DNA of 64,000 nt from Pseudoxanthomonas dokdonensis (GCF_001431405.1 NZ_LDJL01000001.1:124001-188000); one strand, 5' to 3'; positions 1 through 8,212 are shown, numbered from the stretch's first letter. Numbers and translations: made by a program. The notes: generated from the sequence alone by a model not told the origin.

Positions 1-2306
1 TCGAATTGTTCATCCAGGCCTGTGACGCGATCAGTTATGCCCACAGCCAGATGATCGTGCACCAGGACATCAAGCCATCCAATCTGATGGTCAACGTCCG
101 CGGCCGCCCCAAGCTGCTGGATTTCGGCCTGTCGGCGCTGCTCAGCGAAAGCAGCGACGAGAACCGGCGTATTGCCTTTTCCAGTGGCTACTCGGCCCCG
201 GAAATCCTCGACGGCTCGCCCCCCAGCGCGGCGATGGACATCTATTCGCTGGGCGTGGTGCTGTATCAGCTGCTGTGCGCCGATTGGCCGCGGCGGATGC
301 GTGCGTCCGACATGCTGGTGCCAATGGCCCGGCAGGAACGGGCACTCTCACCCAGCGAACGTGCGTTGAAGGCCAGTGTCGAAGTCGCCCGGGCCAGGCA
401 ACGGCGCAGCCCGGAAGCGCTGAGCAAGGCGTTGGCCGGTGATCTCGATGCCATCTGCCTGAAATGCGTGGCGACCAATCCCGAGGAACGCTACGCCTCG
501 GTGCGCGATCTGCAGTTCGATCTGCGCGCCTATCTGGCTTTCCAGCCAATCAGCATCCGCGGCGGTACCCGCTATCGGCTTGGCCGCGCGCTGCGTCGCA
601 ACGCACAGCTGCTGACATTGAGTGGAGCCGTGCTGGTGTCGGCCATCGCCGGCCTCGGATTGACCCTGTGGCAATCACAACGGGCCGAGCGCGAGGCTCA
701 TTCGGCCCAGGTCATCAACCGGCTGTTCGAGGAAACGCTGGGCTCGGCCGCACTTGCCGGGGTTGGCGCCAACCAGGTCAACTCGCGCAGTCTGCTGGAT
801 GAAACCGAACAACGCCTGCGCGCGCTGCCAGCCGATGAAGCAGACAGCGCGGTGATCCTGCAGCGCGGTCTGGTGGCCCTGGCCAAGGGCTACGCCGCCA
901 TCGGCGAGTACGCGCATGCGACGGTGCTGGCCAGTGAAGCACGCGAACTGGGCAATGATGATCCGCTGCAGTACGCACGCAACGCCGGCACCCTGGCCAC
1001 CCTGCTCAATCTGCAAGGCAACTATGCACAGGCGGAGACCATGGCCAGGTCGGCGCTGAAAGAGTTGCAGGACAACGCCTCGATGCAGAGCCAGGCCGAA
1101 CAGGTCGCGCTGCAGTCCAGCATCGCCAGCGCGCGCTGGGGCCAGGGCGACAAGCAGACCGCCTTCGACATCATCAACCAGGCGCTGGGCCAGGCGCGCC
1201 ACGTCGGTCCCGACGCCCAGGCGCAACTGCTGATCCTGCGGGGTTCGTGGAACGCGGCACTGTTGCAGTTACATACCGCCGAAAAGGATCTGCAGCAGGC
1301 GGTGGCGCTGAGCCAGGGTCAATATCCGGAAACGTATTATTCGGCCTGCGAAGAACTGGCCAACCTGTATCGCACCATGTTGCGCGTGGATGATGCCGAC
1401 CGCATTGCGCGGATCCTGGTCGAGCAACGCTCCAGCTTCCTCGGCATGAACCATCCGGAAACCGGCCGCGCCTGGCTGGAGCTGGCCCACATCCAGCAGG
1501 TGCAGGGCGATTGGCAGGACGCCACGCAATCACTGGACAATGCCGAACGGATCCTGCGGGCCAGCCTGGGTAGTCACAGTCCGGAACTGGTCGGGGTGTT
1601 GATGGCCCGGTCCACCGAGTCGGTGGTTCTCTACAACGACCGCGAGTTGGCCGTCAGCCAGGCGCGCCAGGCCGCCTTCCTCGCCAGGAAGGCTCATGGA
1701 CCGGCGCACCTGACGACAATCCGGGCAGAGAGCAACCTGGCGGTGAAGTTGACCTTCAACAGCCGGGGCGGGGATGCGGACCGGAGCAAGCATCTGCTTG
1801 AAGCTGAAAAACTGTTCAAGGACATTTTCCAGCGCGCCCAGGCCAACAACGTGCCTACCCCGTCGGATCGGCTCATCTATGCGGTTGCCCTGCTCAACAG
1901 CGGACGCGTGGATGAATCCGAGCAGCAGATTGATCTGGCCGAACCGATGATCCGCAACTACTACGGCAACGGTCACAGCCTGTGGCAGTACCTGCGGCTG
2001 GTGCGGGTCAATGTCATGGTCGCCAGGCGTCAGTACGCGATGGCCTATACCGCGCTGGGAACGATCATCGCCGATATTGAGAAGCTGCCCGCCAACCGCT
2101 ACAACCGGCAGATGCTGGTGGAGGCGTATGAACTGCATGGAACGCTGGCGGCTCATCGTGGTGCCCACGAACAGGCCAGGGAAAGCTGGCGCAAGGCCAT
2201 CAGCCATGCCGACGCGGAGAGCGCGCGCGTGGCCCGCTTGCAGGGCTATATCAATGGTGGGCAGGCGACCCTGCAGATGGAAGAAGCCATCGACGAGCAA
2301 CCCTGA
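1..2306 (+). CDS. Ser/Thr protein kinase with TPR repeats (5' end outside window)
   Basis: The reading frame is open to the left edge, so the N-lobe (Gly-rich loop, VAIK lysine) lies outside the window. Visible in order: the catalytic loop VHQDIKPSN at about residue 18, DFG at about 40, the APE motif at about 65 and DIYSLGV in helix F. A single hydrophobic segment lies near residues 200-222 and is followed by a long alpha-helical, TPR-like region to the stop. This is the usual layout of a Hanks-type membrane kinase with an extracytoplasmic TPR sensor. The catalytic loop reads HQD instead of HRD, so it is a non-RD kinase, a class that often works without activation-loop phosphorylation. Such kinases commonly sit beside ECF sigma factors in Xanthomonadaceae, but that neighbour would be outside the window. 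The substrate is unknown. A GTAG-type hairpin follows the stop. Confidence 0.9.
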   Translation, partial: ELFIQACDAISYAHSQMIVHQDIKPSNLMVNVRGRPKLLDFGLSALLSESSDENRRIAFSSGYSAPEILDGSPPSAAMDIYSLGVVLYQLLCADWPRRMRASDMLVPMARQERALSPSERALKASVEVARARQRRSPEALSKALAGDLDAICLKCVATNPEERYASVRDLQFDLRAYLAFQPISIRGGTRYRLGRALRRNAQLLTLSGAVLVSAIAGLGLTLWQSQRAEREAHSAQVINRLFEETLGSAALAGVGANQVNSRSLLDETEQRLRALPADEADSAVILQRGLVALAKGYAAIGEYAHATVLASEARELGNDDPLQYARNAGTLATLLNLQGNYAQAETMARSALKELQDNASMQSQAEQVALQSSIASARWGQGDKQTAFDIINQALGQARHVGPDAQAQLLILRGSWNAALLQLHTAEKDLQQAVALSQGQYPETYYSACEELANLYRTMLRVDDADRIARILVEQRSSFLGMNHPETGRAWLELAHIQQVQGDWQDATQSLDNAERILRASLGSHSPELVGVLMARSTESVVLYNDRELAVSQARQAAFLARKAHGPAHLTTIRAESNLAVKLTFNSRGGDADRSKHLLEAEKLFKDIFQRAQANNVPTPSDRLIYAVALLNSGRVDESEQQIDLAEPMIRNYYGNGHSLWQYLRLVRVNVMVARRQYAMAYTALGTIIADIEKLPANRYNRQMLVEAYELHGTLAAHRGAHEQARESWRKAISHADAESARVARLQGYINGGQATLQMEEAIDEQP

Positions 2307-2395
2307 CGTACGGCCCGTGATGGCAATGCGCTGGTGGCACGCCATTGCGCATGAGCGACATCGGGAACGTGTACTGCCCGGCTGTCGATGTCCAT

Positions 2396-2434
2396 GGTAG
2401 AAGACGGATGGCCTCCGCCATCCGTCCGCCTACC
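2396..2434. repeat. GTAG-type REP-like hairpin
   Basis: A GGTAG...CTACC-bounded element whose core GACGGATGGC / GCCATCCGTC forms a perfect 10-bp stem with a 4-base loop. The GTAG border fits the SMAG/GTAG REP family described in Stenotrophomonas and Xanthomonas. The stem differs in sequence from the copies near 13.8 and 52.5 kb, so it would be another subfamily. It lies between the stops of the convergent kinase and transposase-like genes and could help end both transcripts. Confidence 0.6.
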
Positions 2435-2449
2435 TTGGATGGAGCCGGG

Positions 2450-2884
2450 TTACTTCTTCTGCAGAATGTAATTGCGAACCAGATGCGCGTGGCGCGACGC
2501 CAGGTAACGGTTGACCAGACCGTTCAAGGGTTCAGCCGTCGCCGGCGTATCTTTCAATGCTTCCACGACCAGCTTCCATATACCGTCGTGGGCCCAACGG
2601 GTAAAACGCACGTAGTTGCTGTGCCACATGCCGAATTCACGCGGCAACTGGTTCCAGTGAGCACCGGTGTGCGACACCCACAGCACGGCTTCAACGAAGG
2701 AGCGGGTGCGCGGGCTGTTGCGTGCGCGTGCGCCGACCAGCGGCGGCAGCGTATTGGTGATCTTCAGCCATTGCTCATTGCTCAGGCGCTGGCGCTGGCT
2801 GCTGTTGCGTTCAAAGGCGACTTCCAACGGTTCCTCGGGACGGGCGTTGCCGAGGATGTTCGCCATAAATGGTCTTGTTTCCAT
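2450..2884 (-). CDS. Stand-alone IS5/IS402-type OrfA protein (DUF4096-like), probably domesticated
   Basis: A 144-aa protein resembling the N-terminal half of IS402/IS5-group transposases: an LSNEQW helix, then a basic R-x-S-P-R-T-R segment, the FVEAVLWVSHTGAHWNQLP block and the WHSNYVRFTRWAHDGIW block. The start at 2884 is chosen because GGAG lies 8 bases upstream; ATG 2866 (MANIL) is the alternative. The catalytic DDE half (OrfB) is absent: a REP hairpin and the kinase follow downstream, and no terminal inverted repeats were seen. The frame is intact and codon use matches the neighbours, which argues against a fresh IS fragment. A retained DNA-binding role is an inference. Confidence 0.7.
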   Translation of the reverse strand: METRPFMANILGNARPEEPLEVAFERNSSQRQRLSNEQWLKITNTLPPLVGARARNSPRTRSFVEAVLWVSHTGAHWNQLPREFGMWHSNYVRFTRWAHDGIWKLVVEALKDTPATAEPLNGLVNRYLASRHAHLVRNYILQKK

Positions 2885-2979
2885 TCAATCCGCTCCACTT
2901 TTGTTCAAGGTAAGAAACGGAGCAAATCTGTGCTGTGTGACTTGCCCCACCTCACCTTTCGCCAAGAACGCGACAAAGC

Positions 2980-2994
2980 GGACATCCGATGTCC
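2980..2994. promoter_or_regulatory. Perfect 15-bp dyad, possible operator
   Basis: GGACATC and GATGTCC are exact reverse complements around a single C. It lies about 95 bases upstream of the transposase-like start. The shape suits a dimeric repressor site, but I do not recognise the regulator. Confidence 0.4.
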
Positions 2995-3048
2995 GAATTT
3001 TTCCGCAACGGACAAATAGCAGCCGACTTTCGTTCCATCTTTAGCAAC

Positions 3049-3063
3049 TGTGAGTTAGTCACA
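3049..3063. promoter_or_regulatory. CRP/Clp-like dyad with a 5-bp spacer
   Basis: TGTGA-GTTAG-TCACA is a perfect dyad with the half-sites of CRP, called Clp in Xanthomonadaceae. The spacer is 5 bp where the consensus has 6, so Clp binding is doubtful. An AT-rich TTTATAAG directly after could be a -10 region reading rightward. Confidence 0.3.
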
Positions 3064-3099
3064 TTTATAAGAAGTGGGAACATCGAGTGATGCAGTGGG

Positions 3100-3243
3100 G
3101 TGCTGGCGGTCCATCGTTCCGGCATCTGCGAGGCCGCCGCTGACCCCAGCCATCAGCTGCTCCGCATCCGCGATCAGCTCAGCCAGGCCATCGCCAACGT
3201 GCAGCAATATGGTTCACACACGCACACCCAACCCACAGCCTGA
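3100..3243 (+). CDS. Short coding-like frame (47 aa), small gene or gene remnant
   Basis: Begins with GTG after an in-frame stop at 3088-3090 and ends at TGA 3241-3243. Third codon positions are mostly G or C, as in the real genes here, and the residues (ADPSHQLLRIRDQLSQAIAN in the middle) look like an amphipathic helix. No good ribosome-binding site precedes the GTG, so it may be the tail of a decayed gene. Product unknown. A longer overlapping frame from 3074 has an implausible composition and is not called. Confidence 0.3.
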   Translation: MLAVHRSGICEAAADPSHQLLRIRDQLSQAIANVQQYGSHTHTQPTA

Positions 3244-3466
3244 TTGCCGTCTCCGTCAGCGCTCTGATCCCCGGAACGTCGCAACCACAACACTCCGTGC
3301 ACGGCGAGTGAAACCCGGCCTGCAACCGCGATGGATTCAGTTGCGGTCAAGATTGTTATTCAGGGCAAGTTTCATGCCTGTCGGCATACTGCCCGTCGCT
3401 GGCTGCGAACGATCTCATGCTGATCTCAGCGCCGGAATACCTACAACAATTAAAGAGAGCCCCTGA

Positions 3467-4018
3467 ATGAAGAAGTCCCTGCTTGCCCTGACCTTGCTGG
3501 CCGCCGCACCGTTTGCCGCGTCCGCCGCCGATGGTATTTCCTACAACTATGTCGAAGGCGGCTATATCGCCACCAACGTCGACGGCCCCGATTCCGACGG
3601 CTGGGCGATCAAGGGTTCGGCCGCCATTGCCCCCAATTTCCACCTGTTTGGCGAGTACAGCGGCCAGGATGTCGACGACTTCAACGTCGATTTCGACCAG
3701 TGGCGTGTTGGCCTGGGCTACAACCATGAGCTGAGCGCCCGTACTGATTTGCTGACCCGGGTTGCCTATGAGAAGTACGATGGCGACTTCGTGGATTCCG
3801 ATGGTTACAGCGTCGAAGTCGGCGTCAACAGCCTGCTGACCAACAACCTGGTCGGCTATGCACTGGCCGGCTACGAAGATGGTGACGACTACGACGGCGA
3901 GTTCTATGGCCGCCTCGGTGCACAGGTCAAGTTCAGCCCCAACTGGAGTGCCTCGGCCGACGTCAAGATGGTCGACGGCGATACCCAGTGGTTCGTCGGT
4001 CCGCGCTTCAGCTGGTAA
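3467..4018 (+). CDS. Ax21-family outer-membrane protein, copy 1
   Basis: A 183-aa protein with a Sec signal peptide (MKKSLLALTLL...AASA, cut after about residue 20). The mature part is rich in Gly, Asp, Tyr and Phe in alternating pattern (YNYVEGGY, GLGYNHEL, FVGPRFSW), ending in aromatic Trp as expected of an outer-membrane beta-barrel. This matches the Ax21 family of Xanthomonas and Stenotrophomonas, secreted in outer-membrane vesicles. Claims that Ax21 is a quorum signal or immune elicitor were retracted, so no signalling role is asserted. AAAGAGAG precedes the ATG. A strong terminator follows, so it is transcribed separately from copy 2. Confidence 0.85.
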   Translation: MKKSLLALTLLAAAPFAASAADGISYNYVEGGYIATNVDGPDSDGWAIKGSAAIAPNFHLFGEYSGQDVDDFNVDFDQWRVGLGYNHELSARTDLLTRVAYEKYDGDFVDSDGYSVEVGVNSLLTNNLVGYALAGYEDGDDYDGEFYGRLGAQVKFSPNWSASADVKMVDGDTQWFVGPRFSW

Positions 4019-4070
4019 CCGACCCAGTCGCTGTCCGCGGCGCCGCGCTCTCTCCCCTGCGTCGCATCTG

Positions 4071-4100
4071 CAACCCGGCCACTGGCCGGGTTGTTCTTTT
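4071..4100 (+). terminator. Rho-independent terminator after Ax21 copy 1
   Basis: AACCCGGCC-act-GGCCGGGTT forms a 9-bp perfect stem followed by GTTCTTTT. It lies about 50 bases after the stop codon. Confidence 0.85.
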
Positions 4101-4273
4101 CCGCATGAGCCTGCACGTGTGCCGCTGATCGGTGGCGCCTCTCGCATGTGCATTGGCTGACATTTGGGTGGGGTCATTCATTTCACATTGCACCACCTTG
4201 CGGATACTGGCGCCGGATTTCCAGCTCCCTGGCTTGATATCCGCCTAAAAAAACGACAACAAGGATGAAACAC

Positions 4274-4948
4274 ATGAAGAAGTCCCTTTTGCTTGCCTCC
4301 CTCCTGCTGACCGCGCCGTTTGCTGCTTCTGCAGCCGAAGGCATTTCCTATTCCTACGTCGAAGGCGGTTACCAGGCCTTTGATATCGACGAACCCGGTG
4401 ACGGCAACGGCAATGATGCCGATGGCTGGGCGCTGCGTGGCTCGTACGCGTTGACCGACAACCTGCACGTGTTCGGCGGCTACAGCCAGATGGACGTTGA
4501 CAGCCTCGGCGATGGCCTGCTGTACAACACCGATGCACAGCTCGACGGCGCCCGCGTCGGTCTGGGCGTGAACTTCGAACTGAGCTCACGGTTAGACATG
4601 GTGGCGCGTGGCGCCTACGAGTGGAACAAGCTCGAGCACGACAAGACCAAGCTGGCCAACGGTGACGTCGTCGGGCTGCCGACCTCCTATCTGCGTGGCT
4701 ACAGCTTCGAGATGGGCGTCAATGCCGCCCTGGTCAAGAACCGCCTGAACGCCAGCGCCTTCATGGGCTACCAGGACGGCACCAGCGAGATCAGCGGCAG
4801 CAACTACCGCAACGAGAACAACGGCATCGGCTATGGCCGCGTCGGTCTGGAAGGCGTATTCAACCCGAACTGGAGCATTGTTGCCGACGCCAAGATCTAC
4901 GACGGCAGCGACATCGAGTGGTTCGTCGGTCCGCGCTTCACGTTCTGA
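4274..4948 (+). CDS. Ax21-family outer-membrane protein, copy 2
   Basis: A 224-aa paralogue of the preceding gene. The signal peptide (MKKSLLLASLLLTAPFAASA) is nearly the same, the first mature residues AEGISYSYVEGGY match, and the end FVGPRFTF corresponds to FVGPRFSW. It is about 40 residues longer, with extra loop sequence around residues 40-50 and 120-180 (KLEHDKTKLANG, GTSEISGSNYRN), as expected for variable barrel loops. ATG 4274 is preferred over ATG 4265 because AAGGA lies 8 bases upstream and this start aligns with copy 1. A terminator separates the two copies, so each has its own promoter. Function beyond an outer-membrane barrel is unknown. Confidence 0.85.
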   Translation: MKKSLLLASLLLTAPFAASAAEGISYSYVEGGYQAFDIDEPGDGNGNDADGWALRGSYALTDNLHVFGGYSQMDVDSLGDGLLYNTDAQLDGARVGLGVNFELSSRLDMVARGAYEWNKLEHDKTKLANGDVVGLPTSYLRGYSFEMGVNAALVKNRLNASAFMGYQDGTSEISGSNYRNENNGIGYGRVGLEGVFNPNWSIVADAKIYDGSDIEWFVGPRFTF

Positions 4949-5005
4949 TCCGGCGCGCTGATCCAGCAAGCCCTGGCCCTCGCCGCTCTCTCCGGCGAAG
5001 GCATG

Positions 5006-5038
5006 AAAAAGACCGGCCACCTGGCCGGTCTTTTTTTG
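5006..5038. terminator. Bidirectional terminator between Ax21 copy 2 and gpsA
   Basis: AAAAAGACCGGCC-acc-TGGCCGGTCTTTTTTT: a GC-rich stem flanked by an A run and a T run, so it can work for both convergent genes. Confidence 0.9.
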
Positions 5039-5063
5039 CTGCATCAGCAGGCGCAGCGTCGTC

Positions 5064-6086
5064 CTACTTGAACAACGTCTCCGGATACTCTGGCTTCTGC
5101 TCGCGCGCCATCAATTGCTTGAGGCCGTCGCTCGGACTGAGTTCGCCATGCAGCACTGCCTGCACCGCGCTGGAGATCGGCAGGTCGATGCCATGCCGGT
5201 TGGCCTGGCGCATGACTTCATCGGCGGTCTGCAACGACTCGACCACCTGGCCGATTTCACGCACCGCATCGTCCAGCGACTGCCCCTTGCCCAGCGCCAG
5301 TCCCAGCCGCCGGTTGCGTGACAGATCGCCGGTGGCGGTCAGCACCAGATCGCCTAGGCCGGCCAGCCCCATCAGGGTTTCCGGACGACCACCGATGGCC
5401 GCGGCCAGGCGCAGCATCTCGTTGAGGCCACGGGTGATCAGGCCCGCGCGTGCGTTCAAACCGAGCTGCATGCCGTCGGCAACACCGGTAGCAACCGCCA
5501 GCACATTCTTCATCGCCCCGCCGAGTTCGGCACCGACCATGTCGTCGCCGGTATAGGCGCGGAACGCCGGCCCGTGCATGACATTGGCGACACGTGCGGT
5601 GAACTCGCTGGCATTGCCGTGAACCGTGACCGCGGTCGGCAGGCCCAGCGTCACTTCCTTGGCGAATGAAGGCCCGGTGACCACCGCCAGCGGCACGTCG
5701 CTGCCGAGGATGTCTTCGGCGACCTCATGCAGGAAGCGCCCGGAGCCCGGTTCGAATCCCTTGGTCGCCCACGCCACGCCGGCCGTGGCAGGGCGCAACG
5801 CCGCCATCTGTCGCACGGTCGCGGTGAACGCGTGCGAGGGCACCACCACCAGCACGAAATCCACGTCCTGCATGGCCGCGGCCATGTCGGTCGTGGCACG
5901 CAGGTTGCCGGGCAGATCGATGCCCGGCAGATAACGTGGATTCTGATGCTGCTGGTCAATGGCCTGGATGACGACCGGGTCACGCCCCCACAGGGTGACG
6001 GCGTGTCCATGGCGCGCCATCAGGGCCGCCAGCGCGGTGCCCCATGAGCCGGCACCCAGCACGGCGATTTTCAACGAGTCAGCCAT
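5064..6086 (-). CDS. gpsA: Glycerol-3-phosphate dehydrogenase [NAD(P)+]
   Basis: Makes sn-glycerol-3-phosphate from dihydroxyacetone phosphate for phospholipid synthesis, in the cytoplasm. The protein has 340 aa, the normal length. The Rossmann dinucleotide motif [10 protein letters not shown] starts at residue 11. Further landmarks are [10 protein letters not shown] near 107, the GPSFAKEV loop near 140 and [14 protein letters not shown] near 190, which carries the catalytic lysine. It ends about 50 bases before nothing but a terminator and is transcribed after secB, an order common in proteobacteria. No anomalies seen. Confidence 0.97.
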   Translation of the reverse strand: MADSLKIAVLGAGSWGTALAALMARHGHAVTLWGRDPVVIQAIDQQHQNPRYLPGIDLPGNLRATTDMAAAMQDVDFVLVVVPSHAFTATVRQMAALRPATAGVAWATKGFEPGSGRFLHEVAEDILGSDVPLAVVTGPSFAKEVTLGLPTAVTVHGNASEFTARVANVMHGPAFRAYTGDDMVGAELGGAMKNVLAVATGVADGMQLGLNARAGLITRGLNEMLRLAAAIGGRPETLMGLAGLGDLVLTATGDLSRNRRLGLALGKGQSLDDAVREIGQVVESLQTADEVMRQANRHGIDLPISSAVQAVLHGELSPSDGLKQLMAREQKPEYPETLFK

Positions 6087-6136
6087 GCATCAACCCCGGC
6101 TCGCAGTGCACCGCCTACGGGCGTGCCGGCACCGGA

Positions 6137-6655
6137 TCAAGCGTTGCCTGCGGGCTCGGCGGCAGCCAGCTCGCCGTCGGCGTTGTTCTGCGCGGCGCGC
6201 TGGCGCAGGGTTTCACCGTACAGCGCTTCAAAGTTGATCGGCTGCAGGAAGAACGGCGGGAAGCCACCGGCCTGGACCAGGTCGCTGACCAGCTGACGGA
6301 TGTAAGGGAACAGGATGTTCGGGCACTGGGTGCCCAGCAGCGCATCGATCGCCTGCGGCTCCAGGCCGACCAGACCGAACACGCCAGCCTGCTGCACTTC
6401 GGCAACGTATGCAGTCTTTTCGCCGGCCTTGCAGGTCAGGGTCACGCCCAGCACCACTTCGAATGCGTTTTCGTTCAGGCGCTGCACTTTCTGGTTCAGA
6501 TTGAGCTGCAGTTCCGGCTGCACGTTCTCGGCGAAGATTGCCGGTGCGCCAGGCACTTCAAACGAAACGTCCTTGACGTAGATCTTTTCGACAGTGAAAG
6601 CGGGACCATTGGCGGCGGCCGGCGCGGCGGCGCCATTGGTGGTTTCGTCAGACAT
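6137..6655 (-). CDS. secB: Protein-export chaperone SecB
   Basis: A 172-aa tetrameric cytosolic chaperone that keeps preproteins unfolded and hands them to SecA. After an Ala-rich N-terminus the SecB core starts at about residue 22 with [19 protein letters not shown]. The typical [34 protein letters not shown] and [17 protein letters not shown] blocks follow. The C-terminal tail is short and acidic/Ala-rich, as used for SecA contact. gpsA lies about 50 bases downstream and the rhodanese gene about 120 bases upstream, all on the same strand. The glutaredoxin gene often found between them in relatives is absent here. Confidence 0.97.
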   Translation of the reverse strand: MSDETTNGAAAPAAANGPAFTVEKIYVKDVSFEVPGAPAIFAENVQPELQLNLNQKVQRLNENAFEVVLGVTLTCKAGEKTAYVAEVQQAGVFGLVGLEPQAIDALLGTQCPNILFPYIRQLVSDLVQAGGFPPFFLQPINFEALYGETLRQRAAQNNADGELAAAEPAGNA

Positions 6656-6773
6656 TTCTTACTCCAGTATTCGTTGAGCGGAAGATTGAGGTGTAAGGCC
6701 CAGCATGGTGGCGGGCCCGGCCCGGTTCAAGGGCTGTACAGCGAGCTGAATGAAAGTTCAGCTCAAACCGCCA

Positions 6774-7208
6774 TCAGCGGCCCTTGACCAGCGGCAGATC
6801 GGCGGCCTGCCACGAGCCGATGCCACCATCGAGCCAATAGACCTGTTCGAAACCGGCCTTCTTCAGCCGCTTGGCAGCCGTGCCCGAGGCCTGGCCATTG
6901 CGGCATACCAGCACTACCGGCAGTTGTCTGGCCGAGGCCAGCAGCTTGTTTTCCGGGTCGAACTGGCTCGGCGCGACGTTCTTGCTGCCGGCGATATGGC
7001 CTTTTTCGAAATCGCCGGCCGCCGACAGATCGACCACCAGTGCGTTTTCAGTGTTGATCAGGTGGGTCAGCCCGGCCGGGTTCAACGGCTTGTAGCCGCG
7101 GAACAGGCGCGCGATCTCGTTCACGATGATGGCCACGGTCAGTCCGGCGAACGCCAGCGACAACAGCGGGGACTGGGCGGCAAAGCTCTGCAGGGTCTCG
7201 AAATTCAC
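6774..7208 (-). CDS. Membrane-anchored rhodanese-like sulfurtransferase (YibN type)
   Basis: A 144-aa protein with one N-terminal membrane helix (about residues 13-31) followed by a single rhodanese domain. The active-site loop is VCRNGQASG with the catalytic Cys at 102. VVDLSAAGDFEKGHIAGS and WLDGGIGSW are the other hallmark blocks. It begins with GTG; no ATG is better placed and the N-terminus from there fits the YibN family. Position upstream of secB-gpsA is as in E. coli. Rhodaneses move sulfane sulfur, but the physiological acceptor of YibN proteins is not established. Confidence 0.9.
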   Translation of the reverse strand: MNFETLQSFAAQSPLLSLAFAGLTVAIIVNEIARLFRGYKPLNPAGLTHLINTENALVVDLSAAGDFEKGHIAGSKNVAPSQFDPENKLLASARQLPVVLVCRNGQASGTAAKRLKKAGFEQVYWLDGGIGSWQAADLPLVKGR

Positions 7209-7284
7209 GGATGGCGCAGGTTACGGGATGGGCCGCGATTGTCGCACAGGGGCCACGGCGTTGCCCGCCCCGCCGCCGTCCGGC

Positions 7285-7710
7285 TCACTGCCCGTTCCAC
7301 AGGTCCGGCAGCCCCGTAACCAGCCACCAGCCTTTGTTTTCGGCGTCCCAGCGCCAGTGTTCCTGATAGCGCAGGGTGCGCTCGGCCATGGTGTGCTTGT
7401 TGATGACGCGCAGCTCGATATTACGGGTCACGGTATCGTCGGCCTCGAGCTGGCTGCTCAGGTCGCGGTAACCGGAAATCTGCACCTGTTCGTAGCGCGA
7501 CAGTTCAACGTCGCTCAGCGGATGGGCCTGCCTGTAGGCCGGGTCGACCATCTGCCAGGCCGCTTCGAAATCGCCCCAGCGGATCGCGGCGGTCAAGGCA
7601 ATCTGGCTCTGTTCCAGCTTGTTGCGCTGGCGGCGCGAAGTCTGCGCATCGGCCGTGCCCATGACCAGCAGCAAAGCCCACAGCACGCCGGCAGTTATCA
7701 ATCCACGCAT
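7285..7710 (-). CDS. Small exported protein of unknown function
   Basis: A 141-aa protein with a cleavable signal peptide (MRGLITAGVLWALLLVMGTADA), followed by a basic RRQRNKLEQ stretch and a compact domain with many Trp residues (HWRWDAENKGWWLVTGLPDLW at the end). The ATG at 7710 has a GGGGGAA Shine-Dalgarno 7 bases upstream. The fold looks like the small NTF2-like or SnoaL-like group (AAIRWGDFEAAWQMVDPAY is reminiscent of its first helices), but that is a guess. It lies between the thioesterase and rhodanese genes on the same strand. Likely periplasmic; no role assigned. Confidence 0.75.
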   Translation of the reverse strand: MRGLITAGVLWALLLVMGTADAQTSRRQRNKLEQSQIALTAAIRWGDFEAAWQMVDPAYRQAHPLSDVELSRYEQVQISGYRDLSSQLEADDTVTRNIELRVINKHTMAERTLRYQEHWRWDAENKGWWLVTGLPDLWNGQ

Positions 7711-7737
7711 GTTGGTTCCCCCCTCAGGATGCCCATG

Positions 7738-8196
7738 CTAACCCACCGCGATGGCGACAAAGCGCCCTTCCAGGGTGCAGGCGGCCTGGCCGTCATCCAG
7801 ATCCACCTGGGCCAGCACCTGGGTGCGGGCGCGGCCGCGGCGCCGCAGGGTAAGCATGAATTCGGCCCACTCGCCGTCGTCGCGCAAGCGGGCGCGTGCC
7901 TGCAACTGGCTGCGCAACGGGGTCAGGTAGCGTACCTGGCTGTCGGCGACATAGATCTCCGCGCGCAGGTCTTCCAGCGACAACCGCATCTGCAGCAGTC
8001 CCCAGCCGGCAATGGTCATCAGTGAACACAGGCTGCCGCCAAACGCAGTGCCCTTGTCATTGACGTTGGCGGCCAGCGGCGCGCGCAGTTTCAACCACGG
8101 TGCCTGGTAACCCTCGACTTCAACCTGCATGGCGCGCACCGGCGGCATGGCCTGATAGGCGTGGCGCAATGCATCCATCGCCGCTTCAACGTACAT
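7738..8196 (-). CDS. Hotdog-fold thioesterase (YiiD C-terminal type)
   Basis: A 152-aa protein matching the putative thioesterase domain found at the C-terminus of YiiD. It carries the block NDKGTAFGGSLCSLMTIAGW around residues 47-66, which corresponds to the catalytic helix of hotdog thioesterases, and a strand-rich C-terminal half ending in GRFVAIAVG. The start at 8196 is chosen because AGGGA lies 9 bases upstream; ATG 8214 is possible but would overlap the divergent hemD start at 8213. The acyl substrate is unknown. It is divergent from hemD and the two share a promoter region of almost zero length. Confidence 0.8.
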   Translation of the reverse strand: MYVEAAMDALRHAYQAMPPVRAMQVEVEGYQAPWLKLRAPLAANVNDKGTAFGGSLCSLMTIAGWGLLQMRLSLEDLRAEIYVADSQVRYLTPLRSQLQARARLRDDGEWAEFMLTLRRRGRARTQVLAQVDLDDGQAACTLEGRFVAIAVG

Positions 8197-8212
8197 CGAA
8201 CATAATCCCTGC

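Larger units (their letters stand above)
2885..3466. other. 580-bp intergenic region with two dyads and a short coding-like frame
   Basis: Between the divergent transposase-like gene and the first Ax21 gene. It holds a 15-bp perfect dyad at 2980-2994 (GGACATC-C-GATGTCC), a TGTGA-N5-TCACA dyad at 3049-3063 followed by an AT-rich TTTATAAG, and a 47-codon frame at 3100-3243. The last 120 bases before the Ax21 start show no further structure that I could support. Confidence 0.6.

Noticed and set aside
3074-3466. A 130-codon plus-strand frame ending just before the Ax21 start
   Set aside because: Residue composition is implausible (Ser/Pro/Arg-rich, no pattern) and codon third positions lack the GC bias. 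The frame starting at GTG 3100 is the better candidate in this gap.
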